NCBI GenBank assembly: GCA_902605445.1
Contig: CACLCL010000005.1
Location: forward strand, 1 to 64,000
Direction of reading: 5' to 3'
Origin: an uncultured Bacteroidota bacterium
Lineage (GTDB): Bacteria > Bacteroidota > Bacteroidia > Flavobacteriales > Flavobacteriaceae
Length of the DNA stretch: 64,000 nucleotides
Shown: in pieces, positions 1 to 10,213 of the stretch
Layout of the letters: the number at the start of each line of letters is the position of its first letter
Position numbering within the stretch: the stretch's first letter is position 1
Translations under genes and position numbers: made by a program
Notes under the pieces: model-generated
Database searches by the model: none
Seen by the model: the letters and a program-made list of their open reading frames with translations, nothing else
Told to the model about the DNA's origin: nothing

Positions 1-729
1 AAGAAAGCATTTGAAGTGCTAAGTAAAAAAAATATTGATGGATTAATTGTTATTGGTGGTGACGGTTCATTTACAGGTAGTCTCATATTCAGTAATGAAT
101 ATAATTTTCCCATAATGGGTATTCCAGCTACAATTGATAACGATATATTCGGAACATCTCACACAATTGGATTTGATTCAGCAACCAATACTGTTGTAGA
201 TGCAATTGATAAAATCAGAGATACTGCAAGCTCACATAATAGACTATTTTTTATTGAGGTTATGGGTAGAGATGCTGGTCACATTGCGTTAAATTCGGGG
301 GTTGCTGCTGGAGCTGAAGAAATACTAATTCCAGAAGAAAATCTTGGTCTTGAAAGATTAATTCAATCTTTAAAAAGAAGCCAAAAAACTGGAAAATCAT
401 CAAGCATCGTTGTTGTTGCTGAAGGGGATAAAACGGGTGAAAATGTCTTTCAACTCAAAGAATATGTTGAGAAACATTTACCGAATTATGATGCAAGAGT
501 TGCTGTCCTTGGACATATGCAAAGGGGTGGATCTCCTACATGTTTTGATAGAGTTCTTGCTAGTAGATTTGGTGTAAATGCAGTTGAGTCTTTGATTAAT
601 GGAGATAATTGCTGTATGGTTGGTCTTCAAAATAATAAAATTAAATTAACACCATTCAAAAAGGCAATAAAGGGAACAACAAAAATAAACACAGAATTAT
701 TGAAAATAAGTGATATAATGTCTATATAA
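1..729 (+). CDS. pfkA: 6-phosphofructokinase, 5' truncated by window edge
   Basis: This is the C-terminal three quarters of an ATP-dependent 6-phosphofructokinase, which phosphorylates fructose 6-phosphate in glycolysis. The reading frame is open to base 1, so the GTG that begins the ORF-track entry at base 16 is an internal valine codon and not the start. Visible family motifs are GGDGS (the glycine after the aspartate is the ATP-type signature, whereas PPi-dependent enzymes usually have GGDDS), PATIDND with the catalytic aspartate, MGRDAGH and GHMQRGGSP. About 80 N-terminal residues are missing compared with the usual length of about 320. It lies 12 nt upstream of gap, which suggests a glycolytic operon. 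The family call is secure; the ATP preference rests on one motif. Confidence 0.95.
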   Translation, partial: KKAFEVLSKKNIDGLIVIGGDGSFTGSLIFSNEYNFPIMGIPATIDNDIFGTSHTIGFDSATNTVVDAIDKIRDTASSHNRLFFIEVMGRDAGHIALNSGVAAGAEEILIPEENLGLERLIQSLKRSQKTGKSSSIVVVAEGDKTGENVFQLKEYVEKHLPNYDARVAVLGHMQRGGSPTCFDRVLASRFGVNAVESLINGDNCCMVGLQNNKIKLTPFKKAIKGTTKINTELLKISDIMSI

Positions 730-1740
<1,011 letters not shown>

Positions 1741-1752
1741 AATTTTATAATT

Positions 1753-2610
1753 ATGATACTAATTGTTGATAGTGGTTCAACTAAAACAGATTGGATTGCC
1801 ATTGAAAATACTGGTAAAGTTTTATTTGAAACCCAAACACTAGGATTAAATCCACAAGTTTTATCAAACAATATACTTAAAGAAAGGATAGTTAATAATT
1901 TTGAACTGTATAAGTTTAGAAAAGAAATTGATAAAATATATTTTTATGGAGCAGGTTGTGGAACAAAACCACCTAGGATTTTAATAAAGAGTGTCTTTCA
2001 AGAAATTTTTATTAATTGCAATTTTTTTTCGATTAAAGAAGACACATATGCTGCCATATATTCTACAGCAGAAATGAATGTTAAATCAATAGTATGTATT
2101 TTAGGGACTGGATCTAACTGTACATATTTTGATGGTGAAAATATTCATCAAAAAGTAATCTCACTAGGTTACATACTCATGGATGATGCCAGTGGAAATT
2201 ATTTTGGCAGACAATTGCTTAGAGATTTTTATTTTAATAAAATTCCTAAGGAAACAGCAGATAAATTTAATAATGAGTTTGATTTAGAAGCTGAAACAAT
2301 AAAAGACAACCTTTATAAACAGCCAAATCCAAATACATATTTAGCAAAATTTGCAAAATTTTTAATAAATAATAAAGATGCTGATTACTGTAAAAAATTA
2401 ATAAAAAAAGGATTTAATCTTTTTATTGACAGACAAATACTCCAATTCGAAGATGCCAAAGAAATACCAATACATTTTGTAGGTTCAATTTCATTTTACC
2501 TAAAAGATGAATTAATCAATTGCCTTATCGAAAATAAGCTTAAAGCTGGAAACATTATAAGAAAACCTATCGAGGGATTACTAAAATATCATCAAAACCT
2601 GTTAAGGTAA
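1753..2610 (+). CDS. BadF/BadG/BcrA-type ATPase, N-acetylglucosamine kinase-like
   Basis: This 285-residue protein belongs to the ASKHA fold group related to N-acetylglucosamine kinase. The phosphate-1 loop VDSGSTKTDW is at the N-terminus and the phosphate-2 loop is GTGSNC near residue 120; MDDASGNYFGRQLL is a family motif that follows. In Bacteroidota such genes often follow pfkA and gap, as here, which suggests phosphorylation of an amino sugar or a cell-wall-derived sugar, but the substrate cannot be read from the sequence. Its last 9 nt overlap the end of the convergent ridA gene, leaving no room for an intrinsic terminator between them. Confidence 0.85.
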   Translation: MILIVDSGSTKTDWIAIENTGKVLFETQTLGLNPQVLSNNILKERIVNNFELYKFRKEIDKIYFYGAGCGTKPPRILIKSVFQEIFINCNFFSIKEDTYAAIYSTAEMNVKSIVCILGTGSNCTYFDGENIHQKVISLGYILMDDASGNYFGRQLLRDFYFNKIPKETADKFNNEFDLEAETIKDNLYKQPNPNTYLAKFAKFLINNKDADYCKKLIKKGFNLFIDRQILQFEDAKEIPIHFVGSISFYLKDELINCLIENKLKAGNIIRKPIEGLLKYHQNLLR

Positions 2611-2982
2611 AGCAATCATTGAAATTTCAACGTTGACTCCGAGTGGTAATTTACTCACTTGAACAGTCTCCCTTGCAGGGGCTGTATCTTCGTCAAAATA
2701 TTTTCCATATACTTTGTTAACTAATGAAAAATCATTCATATCAGATAGAAATATTGTGGATTTAACAACATTTTCAAAACTAATTGAAGCTTCATTTAAA
2801 ATTGAAGATAAATTTTTCATTACTTGCTCAGTTTCATCTGAAATACTATCCTTAATAATTTTACCTGTTTTCGGGTTCATTCCAACTTGACCAGAAATAT
2901 ACATAAATCCATTTGCTATAACCGCCTGATTGTATGGACCAATTGGGCTTGGTGCATTTTTACTTGTAATAATTTTTTTCAT
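2602..2982 (-). CDS. ridA: RidA family reactive intermediate/imine deaminase
   Basis: RidA proteins hydrolyse reactive enamine and imine intermediates released by PLP enzymes such as threonine dehydratase. At 126 residues the length is standard. The family signature is clear: ISGQVGMNP early, VKSTIFLSDMNDF in the middle, and PARETVQVSKLP near the C-terminus with the arginine that binds the substrate carboxylate. It is the last gene after lptD on the minus strand, separated by 5 nt, so it is probably co-transcribed with that envelope gene although no functional link is obvious. Its stop region overlaps the stop of the convergent kinase gene. Confidence 0.93.
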   Translation of the reverse strand: MKKIITSKNAPSPIGPYNQAVIANGFMYISGQVGMNPKTGKIIKDSISDETEQVMKNLSSILNEASISFENVVKSTIFLSDMNDFSLVNKVYGKYFDEDTAPARETVQVSKLPLGVNVEISMIALP

Positions 2983-2987
2983 AATTT

Positions 2988-5588
2988 CTATAATATTTTG
3001 TCCCTTTGACGTCTTTTATCATATTTTATATCGCTCAACATACCACTTTTTATTCCAATAAAAAAATTCCAGGATTTATTTACACTAAATGGTATCCAAC
3101 TAAAATTCATTCTCCAACTTAATAAATCTCTCTCAAATCTTAATTGAGTATAGGTTATTCCATTGTTTTTAAAATCATAGCCAGATGATATACCTGCATT
3201 CCATTGTGGTGATAATTCTACATCTCCCGAAAACATTAGTGAGTGTGAGGAAATTTCATTTTGATTTATTGTGTTATTATAATTGATTGCATAAGCAAGT
3301 CTTATTGACCAAGGTATTTCATAGTTATATAGCTGATTTTTTTTCTTCACATCATCTTTAGGCTTTTCTACATCATTATAATTATTCATTGGCCTACCAA
3401 ATAAGTCATCATTTCTACCACCATTTCTGACTGATTCATTGATGGATGAGGAATTTCTATCATTTTTATTAGAATCATTACTGCTAAACGAATAATTAAA
3501 AGTCAAATTTGCACTTGTTAGCCTAAATAATCCACCACCATTATTTATGTGAAACACATCAATTCTATTATTGTTTTCATCTAAAGTGTATGGATCTAGT
3601 GTAGCTCCGAAATTTAAACTCATCTTATTTTTAAATAACTGAGTACCTCCATTTACTCTTACAGGTGCTAATCTTAGTGAGTCTGCAGCTAAATTATATG
3701 AAGTTGAAAAATTTAAATTATTAAATATGGTTATTTTTTTAAACTCATTATCCTCATCCTCATTGTCTACGACCTTAGCCTCAATATTATTATTTAATGA
3801 TAATGATATTGAACTTGAAAACGATTTGTTTGGTAAACCAAAAATTGAACCTTCAAACCTTGAATATTCAACTTCTGAAGAGGTTAATCCATCAGCGCTT
3901 ACAACCTCATATGTAGTATAATAATTATCAAAAGATGGTGAAACTCCATAACTTATTGATGGTCTCATAACATGCCTTAACGCACTGATTTTTTTATTGT
4001 TTTTAAAATTATACATTCCATAGATTGTTGTTCCAACACTTGCTGAGAAATTATAAGTTCTAAAGGAGTCAAAACCATTATTCTCGATTACTTCAACTTC
4101 CTGTGATGTATTATTGTAATTTTTTTCAATTGTTTTAAATACCCATGATTCTTTATAATTAGCGCTTGTGGAAAAACTAAAATATTTAAAAAGCTTGAAA
4201 TTAGTACTAATTGGAATTGAATGCTGAAACCCTGTTTTAGCAGAGTCAAACATTTCCCTTTTAAAGAAAAGAGAGTCAGTTGTTAGTATTCTATTTTCAC
4301 CTCTAACACTATATTGTAAATTTATATTTTCAATAAAGCCCTTTTTTGAGCCTGATTTTGGTGCAAACGGATATACTCTAGATACACTTCCTTGAAAAGT
4401 TGGGAGTGTCATATTAATGGTTTGCGTATTAGTGTTTTGAGAATGTGTAGCTGTAACACTTAAATTTACCTGTGGTTCACCAGAAAAAGTTTTAGAATAT
4501 GAAACAGACGAGGAAAGAGTATTATTTAGAAAATTAGCTGAATTCATCTGATTAATTGATTGTTGATAGTATTTACTGCTTCCTAAATTAACTGATGCAG
4601 AAAATCTAGAGCTCGGATTAGATTTTGAATCTTGACTATGTGACCATCTTAAGTTATAAATTGAACTCTTTGAATAATCAGGAAATCCTCTTTCACTTTG
4701 AATTAAATTTTCAAATCTAAAACTTAAATTTCCCCTAAATCTATATCTATAAATATATGTATTCTCTAATCTAAAGCCGTAGCTTCCATTTGTGTAATAA
4801 TCACCAAGTAATGTTAAATCTAAATTGTCATTAATTGGTAAATAATATCCACCGTTTTGAATGAAATATCCACGAGAATTTTGTTCGCCAAAAGAAGGAA
4901 ATATTATTCCAGAACTTCTTTTATTAGAAATTGGAAAATATGCAAAGGGCAATCCAATTGGGGTTGGGACATCGGCAATATACATATTTGTTGGTCCAGT
5001 AATAATTTTTTTTCCAGGTATAACTTTTGCCTTTCTTAATAAAAAATAATATTCTGGATTTTCAATATTTTCTGAAGTTGTAAATTTTGCACGATTCATA
5101 TAATAAACTGAATCATTTTCCTTTTTTGTTATATCGGAAATAATTTTTAACCCAGCCTCTTCAGTTCTGGAGTTGAATATAATAGCTTTTTTAGTATCAA
5201 AATTAAATTTTAGTGAATCTGGATTAACCTCATCATTTCCTTGTACAAAAACAGGCAGTTGAGTATAAATTCCGGATGAGTCTTTGATTCTTCCTGCATA
5301 AATCTCATTTTTATTATAATCGACTATGATAATTCCGGCAGTGATTTGCATATCCTGATAATTTATTTTAGCGTTATTATATAGTCTAATGGTTTTATTT
5401 TTAGGATTTATAGATACTGTATCAGAGGCCTCATATGAAATTTTATCGAGAAGTAAATCGTTAGATTTAGTTATTGTATCTATTTTAATTATAGAATCAA
5501 ATGTAGAATTAAAAGGGAATACAGCTCTTATGTTTATAAAAAATAATGAAATGAATATAAAAATGGATTTTAAAAATAATCTTTTCAA
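2988..5588 (-). CDS. lptD: LptD-like outer membrane LPS assembly protein
   Basis: This 866-residue protein looks like the Bacteroidota form of LptD (OstA/Imp), the outer membrane beta-barrel that inserts LPS. A signal peptide is visible in the first 26 residues (hydrophobic FLKSIFIFISLFFI). It is followed by an OstA-like segment with alternating short strands (INYQDMQITAGIIIVDYNKNEIYA) and then a long barrel region rich in aromatic and serine/asparagine residues, with PIGLPFAYFPIS as a family-like motif near the junction. The start codon is TTG; an in-frame stop lies a few codons upstream and no ATG occurs between. It is divergent from the amidase gene with a 59-nt spacer that must hold both promoters. 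Confidence 0.85.
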   Translation of the reverse strand: MKRLFLKSIFIFISLFFINIRAVFPFNSTFDSIIKIDTITKSNDLLLDKISYEASDTVSINPKNKTIRLYNNAKINYQDMQITAGIIIVDYNKNEIYAGRIKDSSGIYTQLPVFVQGNDEVNPDSLKFNFDTKKAIIFNSRTEEAGLKIISDITKKENDSVYYMNRAKFTTSENIENPEYYFLLRKAKVIPGKKIITGPTNMYIADVPTPIGLPFAYFPISNKRSSGIIFPSFGEQNSRGYFIQNGGYYLPINDNLDLTLLGDYYTNGSYGFRLENTYIYRYRFRGNLSFRFENLIQSERGFPDYSKSSIYNLRWSHSQDSKSNPSSRFSASVNLGSSKYYQQSINQMNSANFLNNTLSSSVSYSKTFSGEPQVNLSVTATHSQNTNTQTINMTLPTFQGSVSRVYPFAPKSGSKKGFIENINLQYSVRGENRILTTDSLFFKREMFDSAKTGFQHSIPISTNFKLFKYFSFSTSANYKESWVFKTIEKNYNNTSQEVEVIENNGFDSFRTYNFSASVGTTIYGMYNFKNNKKISALRHVMRPSISYGVSPSFDNYYTTYEVVSADGLTSSEVEYSRFEGSIFGLPNKSFSSSISLSLNNNIEAKVVDNEDEDNEFKKITIFNNLNFSTSYNLAADSLRLAPVRVNGGTQLFKNKMSLNFGATLDPYTLDENNNRIDVFHINNGGGLFRLTSANLTFNYSFSSNDSNKNDRNSSSINESVRNGGRNDDLFGRPMNNYNDVEKPKDDVKKKNQLYNYEIPWSIRLAYAINYNNTINQNEISSHSLMFSGDVELSPQWNAGISSGYDFKNNGITYTQLRFERDLLSWRMNFSWIPFSVNKSWNFFIGIKSGMLSDIKYDKRRQRDKIL

Positions 5589-5647
5589 GCTATCTAATGT
5601 ATATTGTGTGTAAATTTAAACATAATTTGAAGCTATTTTAAGAAATA

Positions 5648-6712
5648 ATGAATAAACAACAATTATATAAGATTCTATTTAACCATAGTTTAACAAGATT
5701 TTTCTTGTTTCTTACCTTAATAATAATTCATACATCCAACCATAAACTAATTTCTCAAGAAAACTTTACAATTGTAATTGATCCAGGTCATGGAGGTAAA
5801 GATCCTGGAAGAGCTAATGAATCAGGTGTTGAAGAAAAAGACATTGTTTTAAATATTTCAATTATGTTAGCAGAGATGCTAAAAAACGATGGAAATGAAG
5901 TTATTTTAACTAGAGATAAGGATATATTTTTAAGTTTAAGAAAAAGGGCAAGTATTGCTAATGAAGCTGATGCTGATTTATTTATTTCCATTCATTGTAA
6001 TGCATGGCATAAAGAAAGTGTTTATGGCTCAGAAACATTTATTTATGGTTTGCACGTAAATGATGCGAATTTTCAAGTAGCTTTAAAAGAAAATGAAGTC
6101 ATATTTCTTGAGGATAATTATGAAGAAAACTATAAAGGGTTTGATCCAAATTCTCCTGAGTCATTGATCGGTTTAACATTAATGCAAGAAGAATATTTAG
6201 ATCAAAGTATTCTTTTAGCTAGTTATATACAAAATAATTTTACCAATGTATTAAAAAGAAAAAACAGAGGAGTCAAACAAGCAGGATTTTGGGTTTTACA
6301 TAATACTTACATGCCAAGTGTTTTAATTGAGGCTGGTTTTATAACAAATAAAAAGGAGGAAAAATATTTGACTTCAAAAAAAGGTCAAAAAGAAATTGCA
6401 AAAAATATTTTTTCTGCAATATTAAAGTACAAACAATCCATTTTCAATAAAGATTTTGAAGAAATAGTAGATAAGGAAATATACTATAGCATTCAAATTG
6501 CAGCTGGTAAAAAACCTGTAAAAACTGAACCTAATAACTTTAATGGATTAGATAATGTATTCAGGATTAAAGAAAAAAAACTTTACAAATACTATTACAA
6601 AAAATCATCAAATATTAATGAGCTGCTTGAGGAATTAAAATTTGTTAAGTCCAAGGGTTTTAAAAGTGCTTTCATTGTTAAGTTTGTTGATAATAAAGCT
6701 GTTAAAAATTAA
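5648..6712 (+). CDS. N-acetylmuramoyl-L-alanine amidase with SPOR-like C-terminus
   Basis: This is a zinc amidase of the Amidase_3 (AmiC-like) family, which cleaves the bond between N-acetylmuramic acid and the stem peptide. Residues 1-36 form a signal anchor. The metal site is complete: H48 in IDPGHGG, E63 in the EKD motif, H116 in SIHCNAW, and the catalytic glutamate E228 in VLIEAGF. The last 70 or so residues (starting YYSIQIAAGKK and ending AFIVKFVDNKAV) resemble a SPOR domain, which binds glycan strands lacking stem peptides; this part is an inference from pattern only. It heads a run of envelope and redox genes on the plus strand. Confidence 0.93.
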   Translation: MNKQQLYKILFNHSLTRFFLFLTLIIIHTSNHKLISQENFTIVIDPGHGGKDPGRANESGVEEKDIVLNISIMLAEMLKNDGNEVILTRDKDIFLSLRKRASIANEADADLFISIHCNAWHKESVYGSETFIYGLHVNDANFQVALKENEVIFLEDNYEENYKGFDPNSPESLIGLTLMQEEYLDQSILLASYIQNNFTNVLKRKNRGVKQAGFWVLHNTYMPSVLIEAGFITNKKEEKYLTSKKGQKEIAKNIFSAILKYKQSIFNKDFEEIVDKEIYYSIQIAAGKKPVKTEPNNFNGLDNVFRIKEKKLYKYYYKKSSNINELLEELKFVKSKGFKSAFIVKFVDNKAVKN

Positions 6713-6769
6713 AAAAAATAAATTACCAAACTCTTAAATTTTAATTTAAATTAGAAGTAAAATTTTACT

Positions 6770-7693
6770 TTGAAATTTTCAAAAGAAATTGGGATTGGGT
6801 TTTTGGCTATCATTGGAATACTTATGAGTTTCTTTTCATATAATTACTTGAAGGGAATCAATTTGTTTGATAGTAATAGAAATTTTAAAATTAAGTATTC
6901 AAAAGTTGATGGTCTTTCTACTTCAGATCCCGTAACCCTAAATGGATTCAAAATTGGAAGAGTTCATAAAATAAATTTTAACCCAAACAATACAAAAGAA
7001 CTTATTGTTGATATTATAATTGAAAATGATGTTAATTTTTCTAATACAAGTATTGCTGAATTATATGAAACCGGATTAATAGGTGGAAAGGCAATTGCTA
7101 TTATTCCAGACTATGAAAATGATTCAATCATTGCAAAAGATGGAGATTTTATAAATGGTATTATAAAACCGGGTCTTACCGAATTGGTTAACCAAATACT
7201 ACCACAGGTTCAGCTTCAAGTGGAGGCAGTAATGAAGAATGCAGAAATTGCGTTTGAAAATATTAATAATTTGTTTGATGATAAAACAAGAAATGTTTTA
7301 CAAAAAAGTATTACTGATATTTCAAATTTAACTCTAAATCTTTCCAATACTTCATCCCAAATATCGAAACTTATAGAAAGTAATACCTACAATATTGATA
7401 GGAGTCTTTCTGACATCAGAAAAACATCAAGTAATTTAAGAACAATTACTGATTCAATTGCAATTAATAATTTAGGGGAAATGACCAAAAATATTAATAA
7501 TATAATAACAAATCTTGAATCTGTTGTGTCTAATCTAAATTCGGATGGGACTATTGGAAAATTAATAAAGGAAGAAACGATATACGAAAACTTAGAAAAA
7601 ACTATTAATGACCTAAATGCCTTAATTAATGATATCAAAAATAAACCAGGTAGGTATATTAATTTTTCAGTTTTTGGAAGAAAAAATGACTAA
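6770..7693 (+). CDS. MCE/MlaD family protein
   Basis: MlaD-type proteins are periplasmic, inner-membrane-anchored components of lipid transport between the membranes. Residues 9-27 form a single transmembrane anchor. The MCE domain follows at about residues 38-118, with the typical VDGLSTSDPVTLNGFKIGRV and ETGLIGGKAIAI segments. Residues 150-300 are a helical region rich in asparagine and serine, likely a coiled coil. The start is TTG (KFSKEIGIGF follows); no ATG lies nearby upstream in frame. No Mla ATPase or permease is beside it, so in this organism the partners would be elsewhere. It follows the amidase by 57 nt and is followed 9 nt later by the Fe-S membrane protein. Confidence 0.9.
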   Translation: MKFSKEIGIGFLAIIGILMSFFSYNYLKGINLFDSNRNFKIKYSKVDGLSTSDPVTLNGFKIGRVHKINFNPNNTKELIVDIIIENDVNFSNTSIAELYETGLIGGKAIAIIPDYENDSIIAKDGDFINGIIKPGLTELVNQILPQVQLQVEAVMKNAEIAFENINNLFDDKTRNVLQKSITDISNLTLNLSNTSSQISKLIESNTYNIDRSLSDIRKTSSNLRTITDSIAINNLGEMTKNINNIITNLESVVSNLNSDGTIGKLIKEETIYENLEKTINDLNALINDIKNKPGRYINFSVFGRKND

Positions 7694-7702
7694 AATTTAA
7701 AT

Positions 7703-8986
7703 TTGAAATATATACCTAATATAATATTTTGTGTTCTAATAACTTATTCTATTTACATCTTTTACAACAATATTTTAAAATTGAAAAGAAATATTAGTCT
7801 TGGTAAAGGGGAAGTTGAAATAAGTGGGTCAAAAAAAGAAAGATGGAAAAAGATGGTTCTTTTGGCCTTTGGGCAATCTAAAATGATTAACAGACCAATT
7901 TCAGGCCTATTACATTTAGTTGTATACATAGCATTCATAATAATAAACATAGAACTTATTGAAATTATTATTGATGGAGTTTTTGGAACCCATAGAATTT
8001 TTTCAACTATTGGGAGTTTATATGGATTTTTAATTGGATCATTTGAGATACTAGCAATTTCAGTTATTGTATGTGTTTCAATTTTCTGGATAAGAAGAAA
8101 TGTGTTGAGATTAAAAAGATTTTATGAAAATAAAATGATTGGTTGGCCGAAAATGGATGCAAATTTAATCTTGTATTTTGAAATTTTAATAATGAGTTGT
8201 TTTTTATTGATGAATACTTTTGATGTCGAATTTCAAATCATGGATAATGGTAATATAATTAGTGGATATTTAAGCTCATACTTTAATCATCTTAGTGCTG
8301 ATACAATGTATATTTTAGAAAGGATTTTTTGGTGGACACATATAATTTTAATAATGATATTTTTAAATTACCTTTATTATTCCAAGCACCTTCATATTTT
8401 GCTTGCTTTTCCAAATACATACTTCTCACCAATCAAAAATCTAGGATGGCTAAACAACCTTTCATCTGTTAAAAAAGAGATTGACATCATTAATGGAACA
8501 GTTAATGAATCATCAAATAATAACGAACTTATTAAATTTGGTGCTTCTGATGCTAATGACTTATCATGGTTACAAATATTAAACTCATACACATGTACTG
8601 AGTGTGGTAGATGTACTAGTGTTTGTCCAGCAAATATTACTGGGAAAAAACTATCGCCAAGAAAAATAATGATGGATACCAGAGACAGAATTGAAGAGAT
8701 AGGTAGAAATATTGATAGAAATGGAGAGTTTATTGATGACAATAAAAAATTGCTGGATGATTATATTACAAAAGAAGAGCTTTGGGCATGTACAAGTTGT
8801 AATGCATGTGTTGAGGAGTGTCCAATTAGCATAAACCCAATGTCGATAATTATGGATATGAGAAGGTATGTTGTAATGGAGGAGTCCTCTGCATCAAGTG
8901 AAATTAATAATATGATGAGTAATATTGAAAATAATGGGGCGCCCTGGCCTTATAACCAACAAGATAGATTAAATTGGAATGAATAA
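7703..8986 (+). CDS. Membrane 4Fe-4S protein, HdrC/NarI-like fusion
   Basis: This 427-residue protein joins a membrane domain of about five helices (approximately residues 4-25, 66-92, 101-130, 152-172 and 203-226) to a soluble domain with two 4Fe-4S motifs, CTECGRCTSVCP (C298-C308) and CTSCNACVEECP (C363-C373). This is the layout of NarI-like heme/quinone subunits fused to an HdrC-like subunit. The HdrB-like partner is encoded two genes downstream. I infer a membrane electron carrier between a quinone pool and a disulfide, thiol or hydroxy acid substrate; the actual substrate is not known from the sequence. The start is TTG. The stop overlaps the next gene by 8 nt. Confidence 0.85.
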   Translation: MKYIPNIIFCVLITYSIYIFYNNILKLKRNISLGKGEVEISGSKKERWKKMVLLAFGQSKMINRPISGLLHLVVYIAFIIINIELIEIIIDGVFGTHRIFSTIGSLYGFLIGSFEILAISVIVCVSIFWIRRNVLRLKRFYENKMIGWPKMDANLILYFEILIMSCFLLMNTFDVEFQIMDNGNIISGYLSSYFNHLSADTMYILERIFWWTHIILIMIFLNYLYYSKHLHILLAFPNTYFSPIKNLGWLNNLSSVKKEIDIINGTVNESSNNNELIKFGASDANDLSWLQILNSYTCTECGRCTSVCPANITGKKLSPRKIMMDTRDRIEEIGRNIDRNGEFIDDNKKLLDDYITKEELWACTSCNACVEECPISINPMSIIMDMRRYVVMEESSASSEINNMMSNIENNGAPWPYNQQDRLNWNE

Positions 8987-9428
8987 AATGATTAAAAACA
9001 ACAAAATAAATAAGATTCTTAAAGAAAAAATTGAGTCTGGAGAAAAAATAAGCCCTGTATTACCAGATGGGATTAAAAATTATCTGATAGATATTGATGG
9101 AACAATCACTGATGATATTCCAAATGAAGAACCTGAAAGAATGAAAACATGTTTGCCTTATAAAGATGCTCTTTTAACCTGTAATAAATGGTTTGATGAA
9201 GGACATATGATTTGTTTTTTTACTTCAAGGGTTGAAGATCACAGGAAAATTACAGAGGACTGGTTAGATAAACATGGATTTAAATATCATTCACTACTGA
9301 TGGGTAAACCAAGAGGTGGTAACTACCATTGGATTGACAATCATCTTGTTAAAGCAACACGCTACCGAGGATCTTTTACTGAAATGGTTAAGAAGGAGGT
9401 GACAATCGAAGTTTTTAAAGATGAGTAA
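8979..9428 (+). CDS. Small HAD-superfamily phosphatase-like protein
   Basis: The protein has 149 residues and a HAD nucleophile motif DIDGT with D38 and D40. FFTSRVEDHRK supplies the motif II serine or threonine region and KPRGGNYHWIDNH the later lysine and acidic region. No large cap domain is present. Homologues in Bacteroidota have been labelled phosphoheptose isomerase, which the sequence does not support; a phosphatase or phosphotransferase activity is more likely. It overlaps both neighbours by 8 nt and so sits between the two halves of the Fe-S module in a translationally coupled arrangement. That placement is odd because it carries no redox motif. Substrate unknown. Confidence 0.8.
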   Translation: MNKMIKNNKINKILKEKIESGEKISPVLPDGIKNYLIDIDGTITDDIPNEEPERMKTCLPYKDALLTCNKWFDEGHMICFFTSRVEDHRKITEDWLDKHGFKYHSLLMGKPRGGNYHWIDNHLVKATRYRGSFTEMVKKEVTIEVFKDE

Positions 9429-10209
9429 AATTAACGTAAAAACTTGTGAACAATTCTCAAACGAAGGAAAAACTCCTGAAATTCTTTTTTGGATTGGTTG
9501 CTCCGGAAGCTTTGATGATAGAGCAAAAAAAATAACGAAGGCTTTTATTAAAATCCTGAATCATGCAAAAATAGATTTTGCAGTACTGGGAAAAGATGAA
9601 TCTTGTACAGGTGATCCTGCAAAAAGGGCTGGAAATGAATTTTTATTTCAAATGCAAGCATTGTCTAATATAAAAGTCTTAAATACTTACAACATAAAAA
9701 AAATTGTTACTACTTGTCCTCATTGTTTTAATATAATTAAAAATGAATATCCGGAGCTGGGAGGTGAATACGAAATATATCATCATACTGAATTTATCAA
9801 CAATTTAATTAATGAAGGTAGATTTAAAATTCAAGGCGGTTCATTTCAAGGCAAGAAAATAACATACCACGACCCGTGTTATCTTGGAAGAGCAAACAAT
9901 ATTTACAATGCACCAAGGAATTTAATAAAGAAATTAGATGCTGACTTGAGTGAATTAAAAAGATGTAAATCTAATTCCCTGTGCTGTGGTGCTGGAGGTG
10001 CTCAGATGTTTAAAGAAGCAGAAAAAGGAAATAAAGAAGTAAGTGTTGAAAGGGCAGAGGAAATTATTAAAAACAAATCAAAAATAGTTGCCACCTCATG
10101 TCCTTTTTGTAATACAATGTTAAACGATGGGATAATGAAATCTAAACCTGAATCTGAAATCGAGGTTTTAGATATTTCGGAACTATTAGTAAAGAAAAAT
10201 AATTTGTAG
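9421..10209 (+). CDS. HdrB-like CCG-domain Fe-S oxidoreductase
   Basis: This 262-residue cytoplasmic protein has the two cysteine-rich (CCG) repeats of the HdrB/GlpC/LldE group. The first repeat shows WIGCSGSFDD, DESCTGDPAKRAG and TTCPHCF; the second shows HDPCYLGR, NSLCCGAGGAQM and TSCPFCNTM. Such domains bind a noncubane or unusual Fe-S cluster that reduces disulfides or takes electrons from hydroxy acids. It is the natural partner of the membrane HdrC-like protein two genes upstream, forming an HdrDE-like pair. The gene overlaps the HAD gene by 8 nt and is followed 4 nt later by a conserved small protein. No flavin subunit is encoded nearby. Confidence 0.88.
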   Translation: MSKINVKTCEQFSNEGKTPEILFWIGCSGSFDDRAKKITKAFIKILNHAKIDFAVLGKDESCTGDPAKRAGNEFLFQMQALSNIKVLNTYNIKKIVTTCPHCFNIIKNEYPELGGEYEIYHHTEFINNLINEGRFKIQGGSFQGKKITYHDPCYLGRANNIYNAPRNLIKKLDADLSELKRCKSNSLCCGAGGAQMFKEAEKGNKEVSVERAEEIIKNKSKIVATSCPFCNTMLNDGIMKSKPESEIEVLDISELLVKKNNL

Positions 10210-10213
10210 TCTT

